DNA of 64,000 nt. It comes from Pseudohalocynthiibacter aestuariivivens. Lineage in GTDB: Bacteria > Pseudomonadota > Alphaproteobacteria > Rhodobacterales > Rhodobacteraceae. How positions within the stretch are numbered: the stretch's first letter is position 1; every line of letters starts with the position of its first letter. Location: positions 1,488,001 through 1,552,000 of the forward strand of contig NZ_CP049037.1 of NCBI RefSeq assembly GCF_011040495.1, written 5' to 3'. The notes below the pieces were generated by a model that had not been told where the DNA came from, did not search any database, and saw only the letters and a list, made by a program, of their open reading frames with translations. Below, piece by piece: positions 1 through 7,637 of the stretch. The position numbers were made by a program, and so were the translations under genes.

Positions 1-1200
1 CATCAGCCCCACCCGCAAACTGGTCCAGGCGGCATTAATCCAATCGGGGCGGTTCAGAAAATTCTCGAACCAGCGCAGGGAAAAACCGGTCGGGGGAAAC
101 TTCAGGAACGGAGAGTCGCTAAAGGCAAGCACTATGATGATCACCAGCGGCAAGCTCAGGAACAGAAGGCCGCCGATCCCCAGCAGGCTCGACCAGAACC
201 CGGCGCCCCTACGTTGTTCGCGCGAGCCACCCGATCGTTTCACGTGCTGACCACCCGCCGGGGATGGCGCATCTGCCACTGGATTGCGTGGGGTTGCACA
301 AAATCTCGCCAGCTTCAGCACCAACCGCGTCAGCTTGCCGGGGCTGGCCTGCCCCGAGGTCTGTCCGGCGGGCTTGAACTGGGTAAACAACACCAATGCC
401 AGCACTGCCATCAGCAATGCAATGGACATCGCCGATGCCATTTCCCAATCTCGGATAGCCCTCACGTAGCGGTCGATCAACAGCACAAATGTCGTATCCT
501 TGGCTCCGCCAAGCAATGCAGGCGTGACAAAGAACCCAAGCGACAGAATCGCGACCAGTGTGCAGCCAGCGACGACACCCGGCAGGCTTAGAGGGAAATA
601 GACCAGCCAAAAGGTTCGCAACGGCCCCGCCCCAAGCGTCAATGCAGCGTTACCTAACAGGGGCGGAATCTGACGCATTGTGTTCAGGATCGGCAAAACC
701 ATGAACGGCAGCATGATATGCAACATGCCCACATAGACCGTAAACCTAGTGTAAAGAAGCTTGAGCGGTTGGTCGGTCAGGCCCAGTTCCTGCAAGCTGG
801 AATTCACAATTCCCTGCCGACCGAGAATGACCATCCATGAATAAGAGCGCACCAATATGGATGTCCACATCGGAATGATGACCAGCATCAGCAGCAGACT
901 GGCGGTCCGTGGCGGGACATGTGCGATAAGAAGAGCCACCGGATACCCGATGATCAGGCTGAGGATGGTCACAACCATGGCGATCCAGACGGTGCGCATG
1001 AAGATGATCCGAAATAGGTCATCCTGAAACAACCGTTGAAAATGCTCCAGCGTCATGTCCCAGCCACCAATGCTCAGCCAGACGATTTTGCTGAGGGGTA
1101 TGACATAAACGAGCAACAGCAGCGCCATGGGAAGCAGCAGAAGACTTAGCATGCCCGCATGCCGACGCAGCCATCCGGGCACTTTCTTACGCGACGTCAA
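1..1200 (-). CDS. ABC transporter permease, two permease domains fused (partial, runs off the window start)
   Basis: Inner-membrane permease of a spermidine/putrescine-type ABC importer. The leftward frame is open without a stop from a TTG at 1200, preceded by GGAGG at a good distance, to the window edge, giving 400 residues. Residues 1-290 form a PotB-like permease with several membrane segments and an EAA-type loop (LGAGPLRTFWLVYFPLSLPG). A polar Pro/Gly/Arg linker follows. Then a second PotC-like permease begins with a new membrane segment (LLGIGGLLFLSLPLVIIIVL) and a periplasmic stretch ending in RWFENFLN. The codons were followed through the linker and no frame break was seen, so this is a real fusion. 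Polyamine-type importers usually encode these two chains separately. The substrate-binding gene lies 82 bp upstream in the same direction; the ATPase is not in the window. The TTG start is likely; the first ATG in frame lies about 20 codons further in. Confidence 0.8.
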   Translation of the reverse strand, partial: MTSRKKVPGWLRRHAGMLSLLLLPMALLLLVYVIPLSKIVWLSIGGWDMTLEHFQRLFQDDLFRIIFMRTVWIAMVVTILSLIIGYPVALLIAHVPPRTASLLLMLVIIPMWTSILVRSYSWMVILGRQGIVNSSLQELGLTDQPLKLLYTRFTVYVGMLHIMLPFMVLPILNTMRQIPPLLGNAALTLGAGPLRTFWLVYFPLSLPGVVAGCTLVAILSLGFFVTPALLGGAKDTTFVLLIDRYVRAIRDWEMASAMSIALLMAVLALVLFTQFKPAGQTSGQASPGKLTRLVLKLARFCATPRNPVADAPSPAGGQHVKRSGGSREQRRGAGFWSSLLGIGGLLFLSLPLVIIIVLAFSDSPFLKFPPTGFSLRWFENFLNRPDWINAAWTSLRVGLM

Positions 1201-1282
1201 TTTGCCAACCTCCCAGCGGTAGACGACTCCGCTGCCCTTTGCCGCCGTCGGACGACAAAGGACAGCGCAAGCTCAGCGTAGA

Positions 1283-2362
1283 TCAGAGCAGAACGAAACG
1301 GTTCCACATTTCGACGTTCTTCTCGATGTTGGTTTTTCCGTCATCGCCTTTCTGCGCCCACCATGCCGAATCGATGATGACCAGCTTGTCGGCGTTCTCC
1401 GGACTACGTGGCAGAATGGCCGCACGTTCGGGTGGAAGCAGATCAAACGAAGCAGCGGTGACCGGCCCAACCGGCTGGATCATTGCCAAAGCAGCGCCTG
1501 CCTCCGGCCGGCTGCAATACTCGATGAACTTCATCGCGTTCTCATAGTTCGGCGCGTTTTTCGGGATCGACCAGAGATCGTACTGGGTCAGGGCCTGATT
1601 CCAGATGTAGTCAACTTCCGCGCCTTGCTCTTTGATATTCTGGATCCGGTTCGCCGGCGCCTGTGCGATCACCGCCTCACCATCAACGAGCGCCTGAACT
1701 GGCATTGCAGCAGAGGTGGCCCATTTCGCTACGTTCTCGCGAATGTTACCCAGTGCGTCATAGGACGCATCCAGATTCAGCGGGTAGACACCATCAGCAG
1801 GAACGCCGCTGCCCATGATTGCCCCTTCGTTCGGTCGAATTACCCATTCAGCCGAATAAAGCATACGGGGTCCGGGGAATTTTTCGGTATCCCATACATC
1901 CACCCAACTCTTGGGGGCTTCATTTGGAAATGCTTTCTTGGAATATGCAATGGCTTCGGAATAGAAGTCATTTCCGATGCCGTAGTCAAAGATGACCGCC
2001 GGATCGACACCATCGAGAATTTTGGAATCGATCATATTGTAATCGAATTTTTCCAGCATATCGAGTTCGGTGAGAGCCAGATAATCGCTCGGGACAATGT
2101 TCACCACGTCCCATTCAGTATTGCCGCTTTCAACCATCGCCCTGATCTTGGCGAACTCTGGGGTCGTCGTTTCGACAACTTCGATACCTGTCGCGTCAGA
2201 AAAGGGCTTAAAGAATGCCGCCCGCTGCGCATCCATAAAGGCCCCACCCCACGAACACACGGTGACCTTACCCTTGGACTGCGCCCGCGCCACATAAGGC
2301 GCCGACAACGCCAGAGTTGTGGCTCCCGTTGTCTTTAGAAATCTACGACGGTTCATTGCCAT
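1283..2362 (-). CDS. ABC transporter substrate-binding protein, PotD/polyamine type
   Basis: Periplasmic binding protein (359 residues) for the adjacent fused permease. The N-terminus has a twin-arginine signal, MNRRRFLKTTGATTLALSAP with a YVARA cleavage region, so export is probably by Tat. The mature part starts KGKVTVCSWGGAFMDAQ, typical of the extracellular solute-binding family 1/PotD fold. The start at 2362 follows AAAGGAACG; an alternative ATG two codons on (2356) would begin directly at the Tat motif. A perfect TTTGGTATACCAAA palindrome lies 150 bp upstream and probably serves the GntR regulator nearby. The ligand cannot be read from the sequence. PotD-like proteins bind polyamines but also other small organic cations and acids, and the linked catabolic genes point to an amino acid-like or opine-like compound. 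Confidence 0.88.
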   Translation of the reverse strand: MAMNRRRFLKTTGATTLALSAPYVARAQSKGKVTVCSWGGAFMDAQRAAFFKPFSDATGIEVVETTTPEFAKIRAMVESGNTEWDVVNIVPSDYLALTELDMLEKFDYNMIDSKILDGVDPAVIFDYGIGNDFYSEAIAYSKKAFPNEAPKSWVDVWDTEKFPGPRMLYSAEWVIRPNEGAIMGSGVPADGVYPLNLDASYDALGNIRENVAKWATSAAMPVQALVDGEAVIAQAPANRIQNIKEQGAEVDYIWNQALTQYDLWSIPKNAPNYENAMKFIEYCSRPEAGAALAMIQPVGPVTAASFDLLPPERAAILPRSPENADKLVIIDSAWWAQKGDDGKTNIEKNVEMWNRFVLL

Positions 2363-2511
2363 TGTTTCGTTCCTTTCTCGCTGTTGGACAAAAGTTATTG
2401 TTCGGGAAACCACAGCCACTGCCCCTGCTACACCGGGGCAGCCCCGAAACTGGCTGGTAATTCAGTGCAGAAAACGAACTTCATAAGGTGCGTAGCGGCG
2501 TAAATCTAGCA

Positions 2512-2525
2512 TTTGGTATACCAAA
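2512..2525. promoter_or_regulatory. Operator-like palindrome TTTGGTATACCAAA upstream of the ABC importer
   Basis: Perfect 14-bp palindrome in the 262-bp gap between the binding-protein gene and the DapA-like gene. The same GGTATACC core occurs before the DapA-like gene and before the PxpA-like gene. Short palindromes centred on GTATAC are typical targets of GntR/FCD regulators, and such a regulator is encoded at 3639-4295. Assignment to that protein is inferred. Confidence 0.65.
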
Positions 2526-2624
2526 AGTAAACCACTGGAATTCTGATTGCAGATGCACCTTGCATACCCCCCTTCATCCTAGGAAATCATTTCCACGCAG
2601 ATCGCCCCTGCGTGCCGATAACAA

Positions 2625-3548
2625 TTAGCCCAACTCTGCCAGTCGCTCGTCTTGCCGCCGCAAGAGTAGATCAATCTCTGTTCTGGCCGTCGCTCCCAAT
2701 CGTGCGCCGGGCTGGCGCAATGTATCGCTGGCTATGACGCCGCGCTTGGCCATCACATACTTTCGGACTGCTAGCCCGAGACCCGGTTGCTGCTCGTAAC
2801 GCATCAGTGGCAGGTAGGCGTTGAGGACATCATATGCGCGCTCGGTGTTTCCGGCTTCCATCTCGCGGACGACATCGAACATCATCTCGGGGCAGCAGAA
2901 TCCGGTCATCGCCCCATCCGCCCCGCGCGCCATTTCCTCGGGCAAGAACAAACCACCATTTCCGCACAAAATCGAAATTCGACGGTCGAGCACGCCTTGC
3001 TCTCGCAGCGTGCTAATCTTCTCCAAACCGGGCCAATCTTCGTGTTTCAGGCAAACGCAGCTGGGCAATGATCGAATAATCCGCGCGATAACCGAAACCG
3101 ACATGTGAATATTCGTGACGAGCGGAAAGTCCTGCAAGACAAACGGCGTGTCCCCGATGAATTCAACGGCTTGGCTGTAATAGTTCACGATTTGGTCGTC
3201 GGTCTTGAGGGTTGACGGTGGTGCGATCATCACCCCCCCCGCGCCGTCGCCCATCACGGTCTTGGTCAGCTCCTGCATCTGCGCAAAGCCCGGCGAAGAC
3301 ACCCCGACCACGACGGGAACGCGCCCATCCACACGGGTCAGAAAATGCTGTACGAAACGGCGCGCCTCATCGGGTGTCAGCTTGGTGGCTTCTCCCATCA
3401 TGCCCAGAACGGTTAAGCCTGCCGCGCCTTTTTCCAGATAGGTGTCCACCATTCGATCTGTGCTGTCGAAATCAAGTGTCCCATCCTCTTGGAACGGTGT
3501 GGCGGCGATCACGTAGACGCCGCGCGCATCTTCGGTCAAACGGCTCAT
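2625..3548 (-). CDS. DapA-family (dihydrodipicolinate synthase-like) aldolase/lyase
   Basis: Class I aldolase of the DapA/N-acetylneuraminate lyase superfamily, 307 residues, which is the usual family length. It should cleave or form a 2-oxo acid (often pyruvate) through a Schiff base on Lys168 in CLKHEDWPG. It is unlikely to be true dihydrodipicolinate synthase. The double-Thr motif (GTTGE in DapA) is replaced by LGMMGE around residue 50, and the catalytic Tyr of the LYNVP motif is replaced by Gln in LQDFP (residues 138-142). The start is an ATG at 3548 after AGGAG. A GGTATACC palindrome lies about 24 bp upstream of the start, and the GntR regulator gene follows next, also leftward. The context suggests a catabolic lyase acting after import of the substrate. 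The exact reaction is unknown. Confidence 0.85.
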   Translation of the reverse strand: MSRLTEDARGVYVIAATPFQEDGTLDFDSTDRMVDTYLEKGAAGLTVLGMMGEATKLTPDEARRFVQHFLTRVDGRVPVVVGVSSPGFAQMQELTKTVMGDGAGGVMIAPPSTLKTDDQIVNYYSQAVEFIGDTPFVLQDFPLVTNIHMSVSVIARIIRSLPSCVCLKHEDWPGLEKISTLREQGVLDRRISILCGNGGLFLPEEMARGADGAMTGFCCPEMMFDVVREMEAGNTERAYDVLNAYLPLMRYEQQPGLGLAVRKYVMAKRGVIASDTLRQPGARLGATARTEIDLLLRRQDERLAELG

Positions 3549-3571
3549 AATGGCTCCTCATACATACTTTT

Positions 3572-3579
3572 GGTATACC
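3572..3579. promoter_or_regulatory. GGTATACC operator-like palindrome upstream of the DapA-like gene
   Basis: Perfect 8-bp palindrome within TTTTGGTATACCTAGGG, 24 bp upstream of the DapA-like start codon. At this position a bound protein would probably block transcription or its start. It has the same core as the sites at 2512 and 4476. The link to the GntR regulator is inferred. Confidence 0.6.
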
Positions 3580-3638
3580 TAGGGTATTTTATATATGTCA
3601 ACATGCTTCTACCTCCGCCAAAAGCAGAGGCTTGGACG

Positions 3639-4295
3639 TTAGGAAAGTCTGTGGAGGTGACTCAGGATAGCTTCGCGGGCATTGTTGATGTGCTCGCGCA
3701 TCGCCATTTCAGCCGCGTCCGGGTCGCGCGCCAGAATTGCATCCGCGATGGCGATATGTTCGCGCGTACCGGGATCCAGTCGGTCTGGTATCTGGCCCTG
3801 ATCGAAAATCCGGGTCTTTAATTTTAGCCCGCCAATCATCTCGGCCAGCAAGGACGAACCGGCGGTATTGGCAATCTGCATGTGAAACGCGAAATCGAAA
3901 TCGGCATGCTCGACGGCTCCGGGGTGATACCCATTCAAATATCCGGCAAGTGTCGATTTGAAGTTCAGCCAGATTTCTGGATTCGAAGAAACCCGCGCCG
4001 CCTGCTTTGCCGCTTCGCATTCCAATAGCCGCCGTATGTGCAGGATCTCCATGATTTCGGAAATGGAAATGCGATTGACTGTCGGCACGCCACGATGCGC
4101 CCTTATCACCAGCCCCTCACTCATCAATCGTGCAATCGCTTCACGAACCGGGGTGCGGGAGACGCCCAGACGCTCTGCAAAGGCCCGTTCCTGCAACTGC
4201 GTGCCTGATGGCAATTCGCCGCTGAGAATCATGTCGCGCATCCGCAGAAAGGCACTATCAGTCAAACTCTCGGTTGGGGACACGCGGCTATCCAT
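3639..4295 (-). CDS. GntR-family transcriptional regulator (FCD domain)
   Basis: DNA-binding regulator of 218 residues, the standard size for the FadR/FCD branch. The N-terminal winged helix includes ERLGVSRTPVREAIARLMSEG (about residues 42-63), the recognition-helix signature of GntR proteins. The C-terminal FCD domain has the usual acid/His ligand pattern (DFAFHMQIANTAG and the REHIAIADAI helix), so a metal plus a carboxylic-acid effector is likely. It lies between the DapA-like and PxpA-like genes, with GGTATACC palindromes in front of the importer, the lyase and the PxpA gene. A related GGTATAC also lies about 47 bp before its own start. It is probably the local repressor of the island, relieved by the substrate or an intermediate. 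Confidence 0.9.
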   Translation of the reverse strand: MDSRVSPTESLTDSAFLRMRDMILSGELPSGTQLQERAFAERLGVSRTPVREAIARLMSEGLVIRAHRGVPTVNRISISEIMEILHIRRLLECEAAKQAARVSSNPEIWLNFKSTLAGYLNGYHPGAVEHADFDFAFHMQIANTAGSSLLAEMIGGLKLKTRIFDQGQIPDRLDPGTREHIAIADAILARDPDAAEMAMREHINNAREAILSHLHRLS

Positions 4296-4341
4296 CTTTT
4301 TGTTTCAAGTATTCGGGCGCAATGGCGGCGGGGAATTGTGC

Positions 4342-4348
4342 GGTATAC
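4342..4348. promoter_or_regulatory. Possible weak GntR site (GGTATAC) upstream of the regulator's own gene
   Basis: GGTATAC within GTGCGGTATACGCAC, about 47 bp before the GntR start. The flanks are nearly but not exactly self-complementary. It could mediate autoregulation. Support comes only from resemblance to the three better sites. Confidence 0.3.
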
Positions 4349-4475
4349 GCACAGTTACTTCGATAGGAAAAGTCACAAATTGCCCTGCTCAACTGAACTC
4401 CTGCTCTGCAATCACCCATGACGACTGCGGCACACATTGCCGAAACCAGCGCGCATTAAACTGTAGTTGAAATAA

Positions 4476-4485
4476 TGGTATACCA
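4476..4485. promoter_or_regulatory. TGGTATACCA operator-like palindrome upstream of the PxpA-like gene
   Basis: Perfect 10-bp palindrome about 109 bp before the PxpA-like start codon, in the divergent gap shared with the GntR gene. A half site (TTGGTATA, 4586-4593) lies right against that start codon. This is the third copy of the GGTATACC core in the island. Confidence 0.62.
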
Positions 4486-4593
4486 AATGTATCCCCATTG
4501 GTAAAGAATGGAACCATATTCCGCAAGGATGTCTATTTTTCAAACTGCGGCGCGATTTCCTGCGCAAAACAACACAGGCAAAGCATTGGTATA

Positions 4594-5361
4594 ATGAGAA
4601 AAATTGACCTTAACTGCGATATGGGCGAAAGTTTTGGCGCCTACACGATCGGTGATGACGCCGCGATGATGAAACTTGTGACCTCGGCAAATGTCGCATG
4701 CGGATTTCACGCTGGCGATCCGGTGGTTATGCGAAAAACGATCCGAATGGCGCGCGATCTCGGTGTCAATGTGGGTGCGCATCCGTCGTTTGCAGATCTC
4801 TACGGTTTTGGCCGACGTCGGATTAGCGGAGAAAAGCCGGAGGATCTTGAAACCCAACTCATATTTCAGATCCTTTCGATGCGGGGCATGTGCGGGCTGG
4901 AGGATCATCCAATGACGCATGTGAAAACACATGGTGCCATCGGCAACATGGCAGCGAGCGACCCCGAACTCGCTGCGCTTTGCGTGCGTGCGGTAAAGGC
5001 CGTGGACTCCAATCTGATTTTCGTGACATTGCCCTACTCAGAGACCTACAAGGCTGCCGAAAAGGCCGGGATTCAGGTTGCGTGCGAGATCTACGCCGAC
5101 CGGACCTATACCGACAAAGGAGAATTGACGCCGCGCAGCGAGGCGGGTGCCGTGATCCACGACCCCAAGCAAAGTGTTGCACAGGTTCTCGAAATGGTGC
5201 TCGAGGGGCACATACCCACCACCAGTGGGAAACGGCTTCCTGTAGAGCCGGAAACATTGTGCGTGCATGGTGACACTCCCGGCGCGGTCGACATCTGCCG
5301 CGCGCTACGCGCTTCACTTGAAGAGCAAGGGATCACGATTGCCCCATTTGGGCGCGGCTGA
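4594..5361 (+). CDS. LamB/YcsF family protein (PxpA-like 5-oxoprolinase subunit A)
   Basis: Cytoplasmic protein of 255 residues, full length for the LamB/YcsF family. In the known system PxpA works with PxpB and PxpC in ATP-dependent opening of 5-oxoproline (pyroglutamate) to glutamate. The diagnostic N-terminus KIDLNCDMGESFGAY is present, as are NVACGFHAGDP, GAHPSF and HVKTHGAIGN, which form the polar active pocket of the fold. No pxpB or pxpC is nearby, so the role here may differ or the partners may be elsewhere. The start at 4594 is the first Met before the conserved KIDLN motif; upstream codons look non-coding and the ribosome site is weak. It is the first gene of the rightward half of the island and is followed by the GhrA-like dehydrogenase. 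Confidence 0.88.
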   Translation: MRKIDLNCDMGESFGAYTIGDDAAMMKLVTSANVACGFHAGDPVVMRKTIRMARDLGVNVGAHPSFADLYGFGRRRISGEKPEDLETQLIFQILSMRGMCGLEDHPMTHVKTHGAIGNMAASDPELAALCVRAVKAVDSNLIFVTLPYSETYKAAEKAGIQVACEIYADRTYTDKGELTPRSEAGAVIHDPKQSVAQVLEMVLEGHIPTTSGKRLPVEPETLCVHGDTPGAVDICRALRASLEEQGITIAPFGRG

Positions 5362-5484
5362 CCCCGCAACAGCCACAATCGCACCGGGGTTCAGTCAAGA
5401 AGCGTGCCCAAGGCAAGCGGCCGCCGACACAATGGCAGGCTCTGGGACGCAAAACCGCACCTCTTATCCAGCAGGACGATCACC

Positions 5485-6432
5485 ATGACACGCACATCCA
5501 TCGCATTGTCCACCCGCATGACGGAAACTGACGAACGCGCATGGCTGGATGCCCTGCACGCGGCGCTCCCGCAGGAGAATATTCGGCCTGTGCGTGACAT
5601 CCCACCCAACCATCGATCAGGCATTGAAATCGCGATCGTTGCCAATCCCGACCCGGCAGAACTGCTGACTTTACCTGACCTCAAATTGATTCACAGCCTG
5701 TGGGCGGGTGTGGAGCGGCTTGTTCGCGATCTGGCCGGGCAGGCCGTGCCGATCGCCAGATTGGTCGATCCCGAACTTGCTCGCACGATGGCTGAGTCCG
5801 TTCTGGCATGGACACTCTACCTGTTTCGCGACATGCCTGCCTATCAAAGACAGCAAGCCCGCAAAAAATGGGCACCCATTCCATATCGGCGCCCGCAGGA
5901 CGTCCGGGTTTCGGTTCTCGGGCTTGGCAATCTCGGACAGGCCGCTGCAACCCGTCTCCACGCCTCTGGGTTTCAAGTGACCGGTTGGAGCCGGACCCAA
6001 AAAGATATTCCCGGCGTTACATGCCTTGCTGGCGAAAACGGGCTGCAAAGAACTCTGGCCAGTACGGATATCCTCGTCTGCCTCCTGCCCCTGACGCCTG
6101 AAACCCACGGTTTGCTGTCCGACACGCAATTGCGGACAATGCCGCACGGTGCATCCATCATCAACTTTGGCCGCGGGCCCAGCCTCGACGTTGTCGCCCT
6201 GATGAAAGCGTTAGATGACAGACATCTCGGGCATGCAGTCCTTGACGTTTTTGACTGCGAACCGCTGCCCGCAGATAGCCCGCTCTGGATACATCCACAC
6301 GTTACCGTGCTACCACATGTGTCAGCACCGACAGACATGCGGACGGCAACCCAGATCGTCGCCGGTAATCTAAAGGCTTTTCGCGCAAATGGGACGATGC
6401 CCGAAATCGTCGATATTGCGCGCGGTTACTAG
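5485..6432 (+). CDS. D-2-hydroxyacid dehydrogenase, glyoxylate/hydroxypyruvate reductase A type
   Basis: NAD(P)H-dependent reductase of 315 residues in the GhrA branch of D-isomer 2-hydroxyacid dehydrogenases. It interconverts a 2-oxo acid and a D-2-hydroxy acid in the cytoplasm. The Rossmann motif VSVLGLGNLGQAAA starts near residue 140. The catalytic Arg lies in INFGRGPSLD, the Glu in DVFDCEPLP and the His in VLPHVSAPTD, so the active site is complete. The ATG at 5485 has an AGGAC ribosome site at a normal distance. It probably forms an operon with the PxpA-like gene upstream. Within the island it could reduce the 2-oxo product of the aminotransferase or the aldolases; the true substrate is not known. 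Confidence 0.85.
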   Translation: MTRTSIALSTRMTETDERAWLDALHAALPQENIRPVRDIPPNHRSGIEIAIVANPDPAELLTLPDLKLIHSLWAGVERLVRDLAGQAVPIARLVDPELARTMAESVLAWTLYLFRDMPAYQRQQARKKWAPIPYRRPQDVRVSVLGLGNLGQAAATRLHASGFQVTGWSRTQKDIPGVTCLAGENGLQRTLASTDILVCLLPLTPETHGLLSDTQLRTMPHGASIINFGRGPSLDVVALMKALDDRHLGHAVLDVFDCEPLPADSPLWIHPHVTVLPHVSAPTDMRTATQIVAGNLKAFRANGTMPEIVDIARGY

Positions 6433-6460
6433 GGCCGAATAATGCGGCCAAAACTGGCGC

Positions 6461-7378
6461 CTATCTGTCCCTTACCCTATCGGCAACGGCTGCTGTCGCT
6501 TTTGCGGTGTCGGGGCAAAATATCTGCGCGCAAAAATCAACAAAGGCCCGCACTGCGGTGATCCGCACAGTCGACCGGTTCCACAAAACCCCGGTCTGGC
6601 GAATTCCCCCGGTCGGCAATATTGTCTTTTGCAAAGACAGGTCGCGGGGCCAGGGCGGAGCCCAATCCGGCACGATGGCCACACCCAGCCCACGGCTGAC
6701 CAGAGCCGCAATCGCATCAAGCGCGTCGATCTCCAACCATTCCCGAACCCTGAGAGCGTTTTGCCGCAAGTAGCGCTCGACAATCTGGCCGCCCCATTGG
6801 TTGCGGTCATACCGGATAAAAGCCTGATCGGAAATTACCGCATGCGGATCGTCCATGTTCACTCCATCCGGAGCAATCAGGACCAATGGCTCCTGACGCA
6901 AGGTCAGCCAATCCATCGACTTGGGGACCTGAAAATGTGGTCGCACGATAACGGCGGCGTCCAGATCGCCCGCCAAAACGCCGTGATACAAGTTGATCGA
7001 GGTGTCAGGGCACAGAAAAAACTCGATCTGCGGATACCGTGGCCGCAGCCCCGCCAGAATATCAGGCAAAAGACCTGTCATCGCGGTTGATGTGGCCCCC
7101 AAGCGTAAACGCCCCGTCGGTTCATCATTGCCCGCAATCGCCCTCAGATCGCGCACACCCTCAATCAGCGATCTGGCATGGTTCAGGACGGCCAATCCGG
7201 ATGCGGTGGGCTTCACCGTTCTGCCGACCCGGCTGACCAATTCATGCCCCAGTTCTTGCTCCAGCGCGCGCAATCTTTGCGCCAATGCGGCAGGGGTCAG
7301 GTTCAGTCGCCGTGACGCTTCGGCAATGGAACCGCATTCAGCGACAGCGACAAAGCTCTCTAGGAATCGAGTGTTCAT
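6461..7378 (-). CDS. LysR-family transcriptional regulator
   Basis: LysR-type regulator, 305 residues. The N-terminal winged helix carries ESFVAVAECGSIAEASRRLN and the recognition region LTPAALAQRLRALEQELG. The remainder is a periplasmic-binding-like effector domain. It is convergent with the dehydrogenase gene and divergent from the aminotransferase gene, the usual arrangement for a LysR protein controlling its divergent neighbour. A 7-bp inverted repeat (AAGATAG/CTATCTT) sits right at its start codon. It probably controls the aminotransferase-SDR-RraA operon, perhaps in parallel with the GntR regulator. The effector is unknown. Confidence 0.9.
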   Translation of the reverse strand: MNTRFLESFVAVAECGSIAEASRRLNLTPAALAQRLRALEQELGHELVSRVGRTVKPTASGLAVLNHARSLIEGVRDLRAIAGNDEPTGRLRLGATSTAMTGLLPDILAGLRPRYPQIEFFLCPDTSINLYHGVLAGDLDAAVIVRPHFQVPKSMDWLTLRQEPLVLIAPDGVNMDDPHAVISDQAFIRYDRNQWGGQIVERYLRQNALRVREWLEIDALDAIAALVSRGLGVAIVPDWAPPWPRDLSLQKTILPTGGIRQTGVLWNRSTVRITAVRAFVDFCAQIFCPDTAKATAAVADRVRDR

Positions 7379-7379
7379 A

Positions 7380-7398
7380 AAGATAGATTTTCTATCTT
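7380..7398. promoter_or_regulatory. Inverted repeat AAGATAG-N5-CTATCTT at the LysR start
   Basis: Perfect 7-bp arms separated by ATTTT, immediately upstream of the LysR start codon in the 259-bp gap before the aminotransferase gene. The position fits an autoregulatory LysR site. A role in translation or termination is also possible. No second copy was seen. Confidence 0.45.
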
Positions 7399-7637
7399 AT
7401 AAAGCTTTCAAAACCAATGTTTTCTTACATTATGCCCCCATCTATTGTCCTCTGAACGCTTGTGCGCGGGTAAGCGAGGAAAGCAGTGTCCATCGAAACC
7501 AAACTTTTCAGCCGGGACACCAATTTCGCCTCCGGCCAATACCTCGCGCACAGCAGCATAGGTATCGGCAGTGCGCACCGAACCCGATTTGCTGGCGTGA
7601 CAATGGGTAGCGGCCACACAATCAGGAGGCTTCGCAG

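Noticed and set aside
209..610. Leftward 133-codon frame and two rightward frames near the window start
   Set aside because: They lie in other frames of the continuous permease fusion, whose membrane segments and EAA loop are clear.
4594..5361. Full 5-oxoprolinase system
   Set aside because: Only the PxpA-like part is present; no PxpB or PxpC genes are in the window, so the pathway call was not made.
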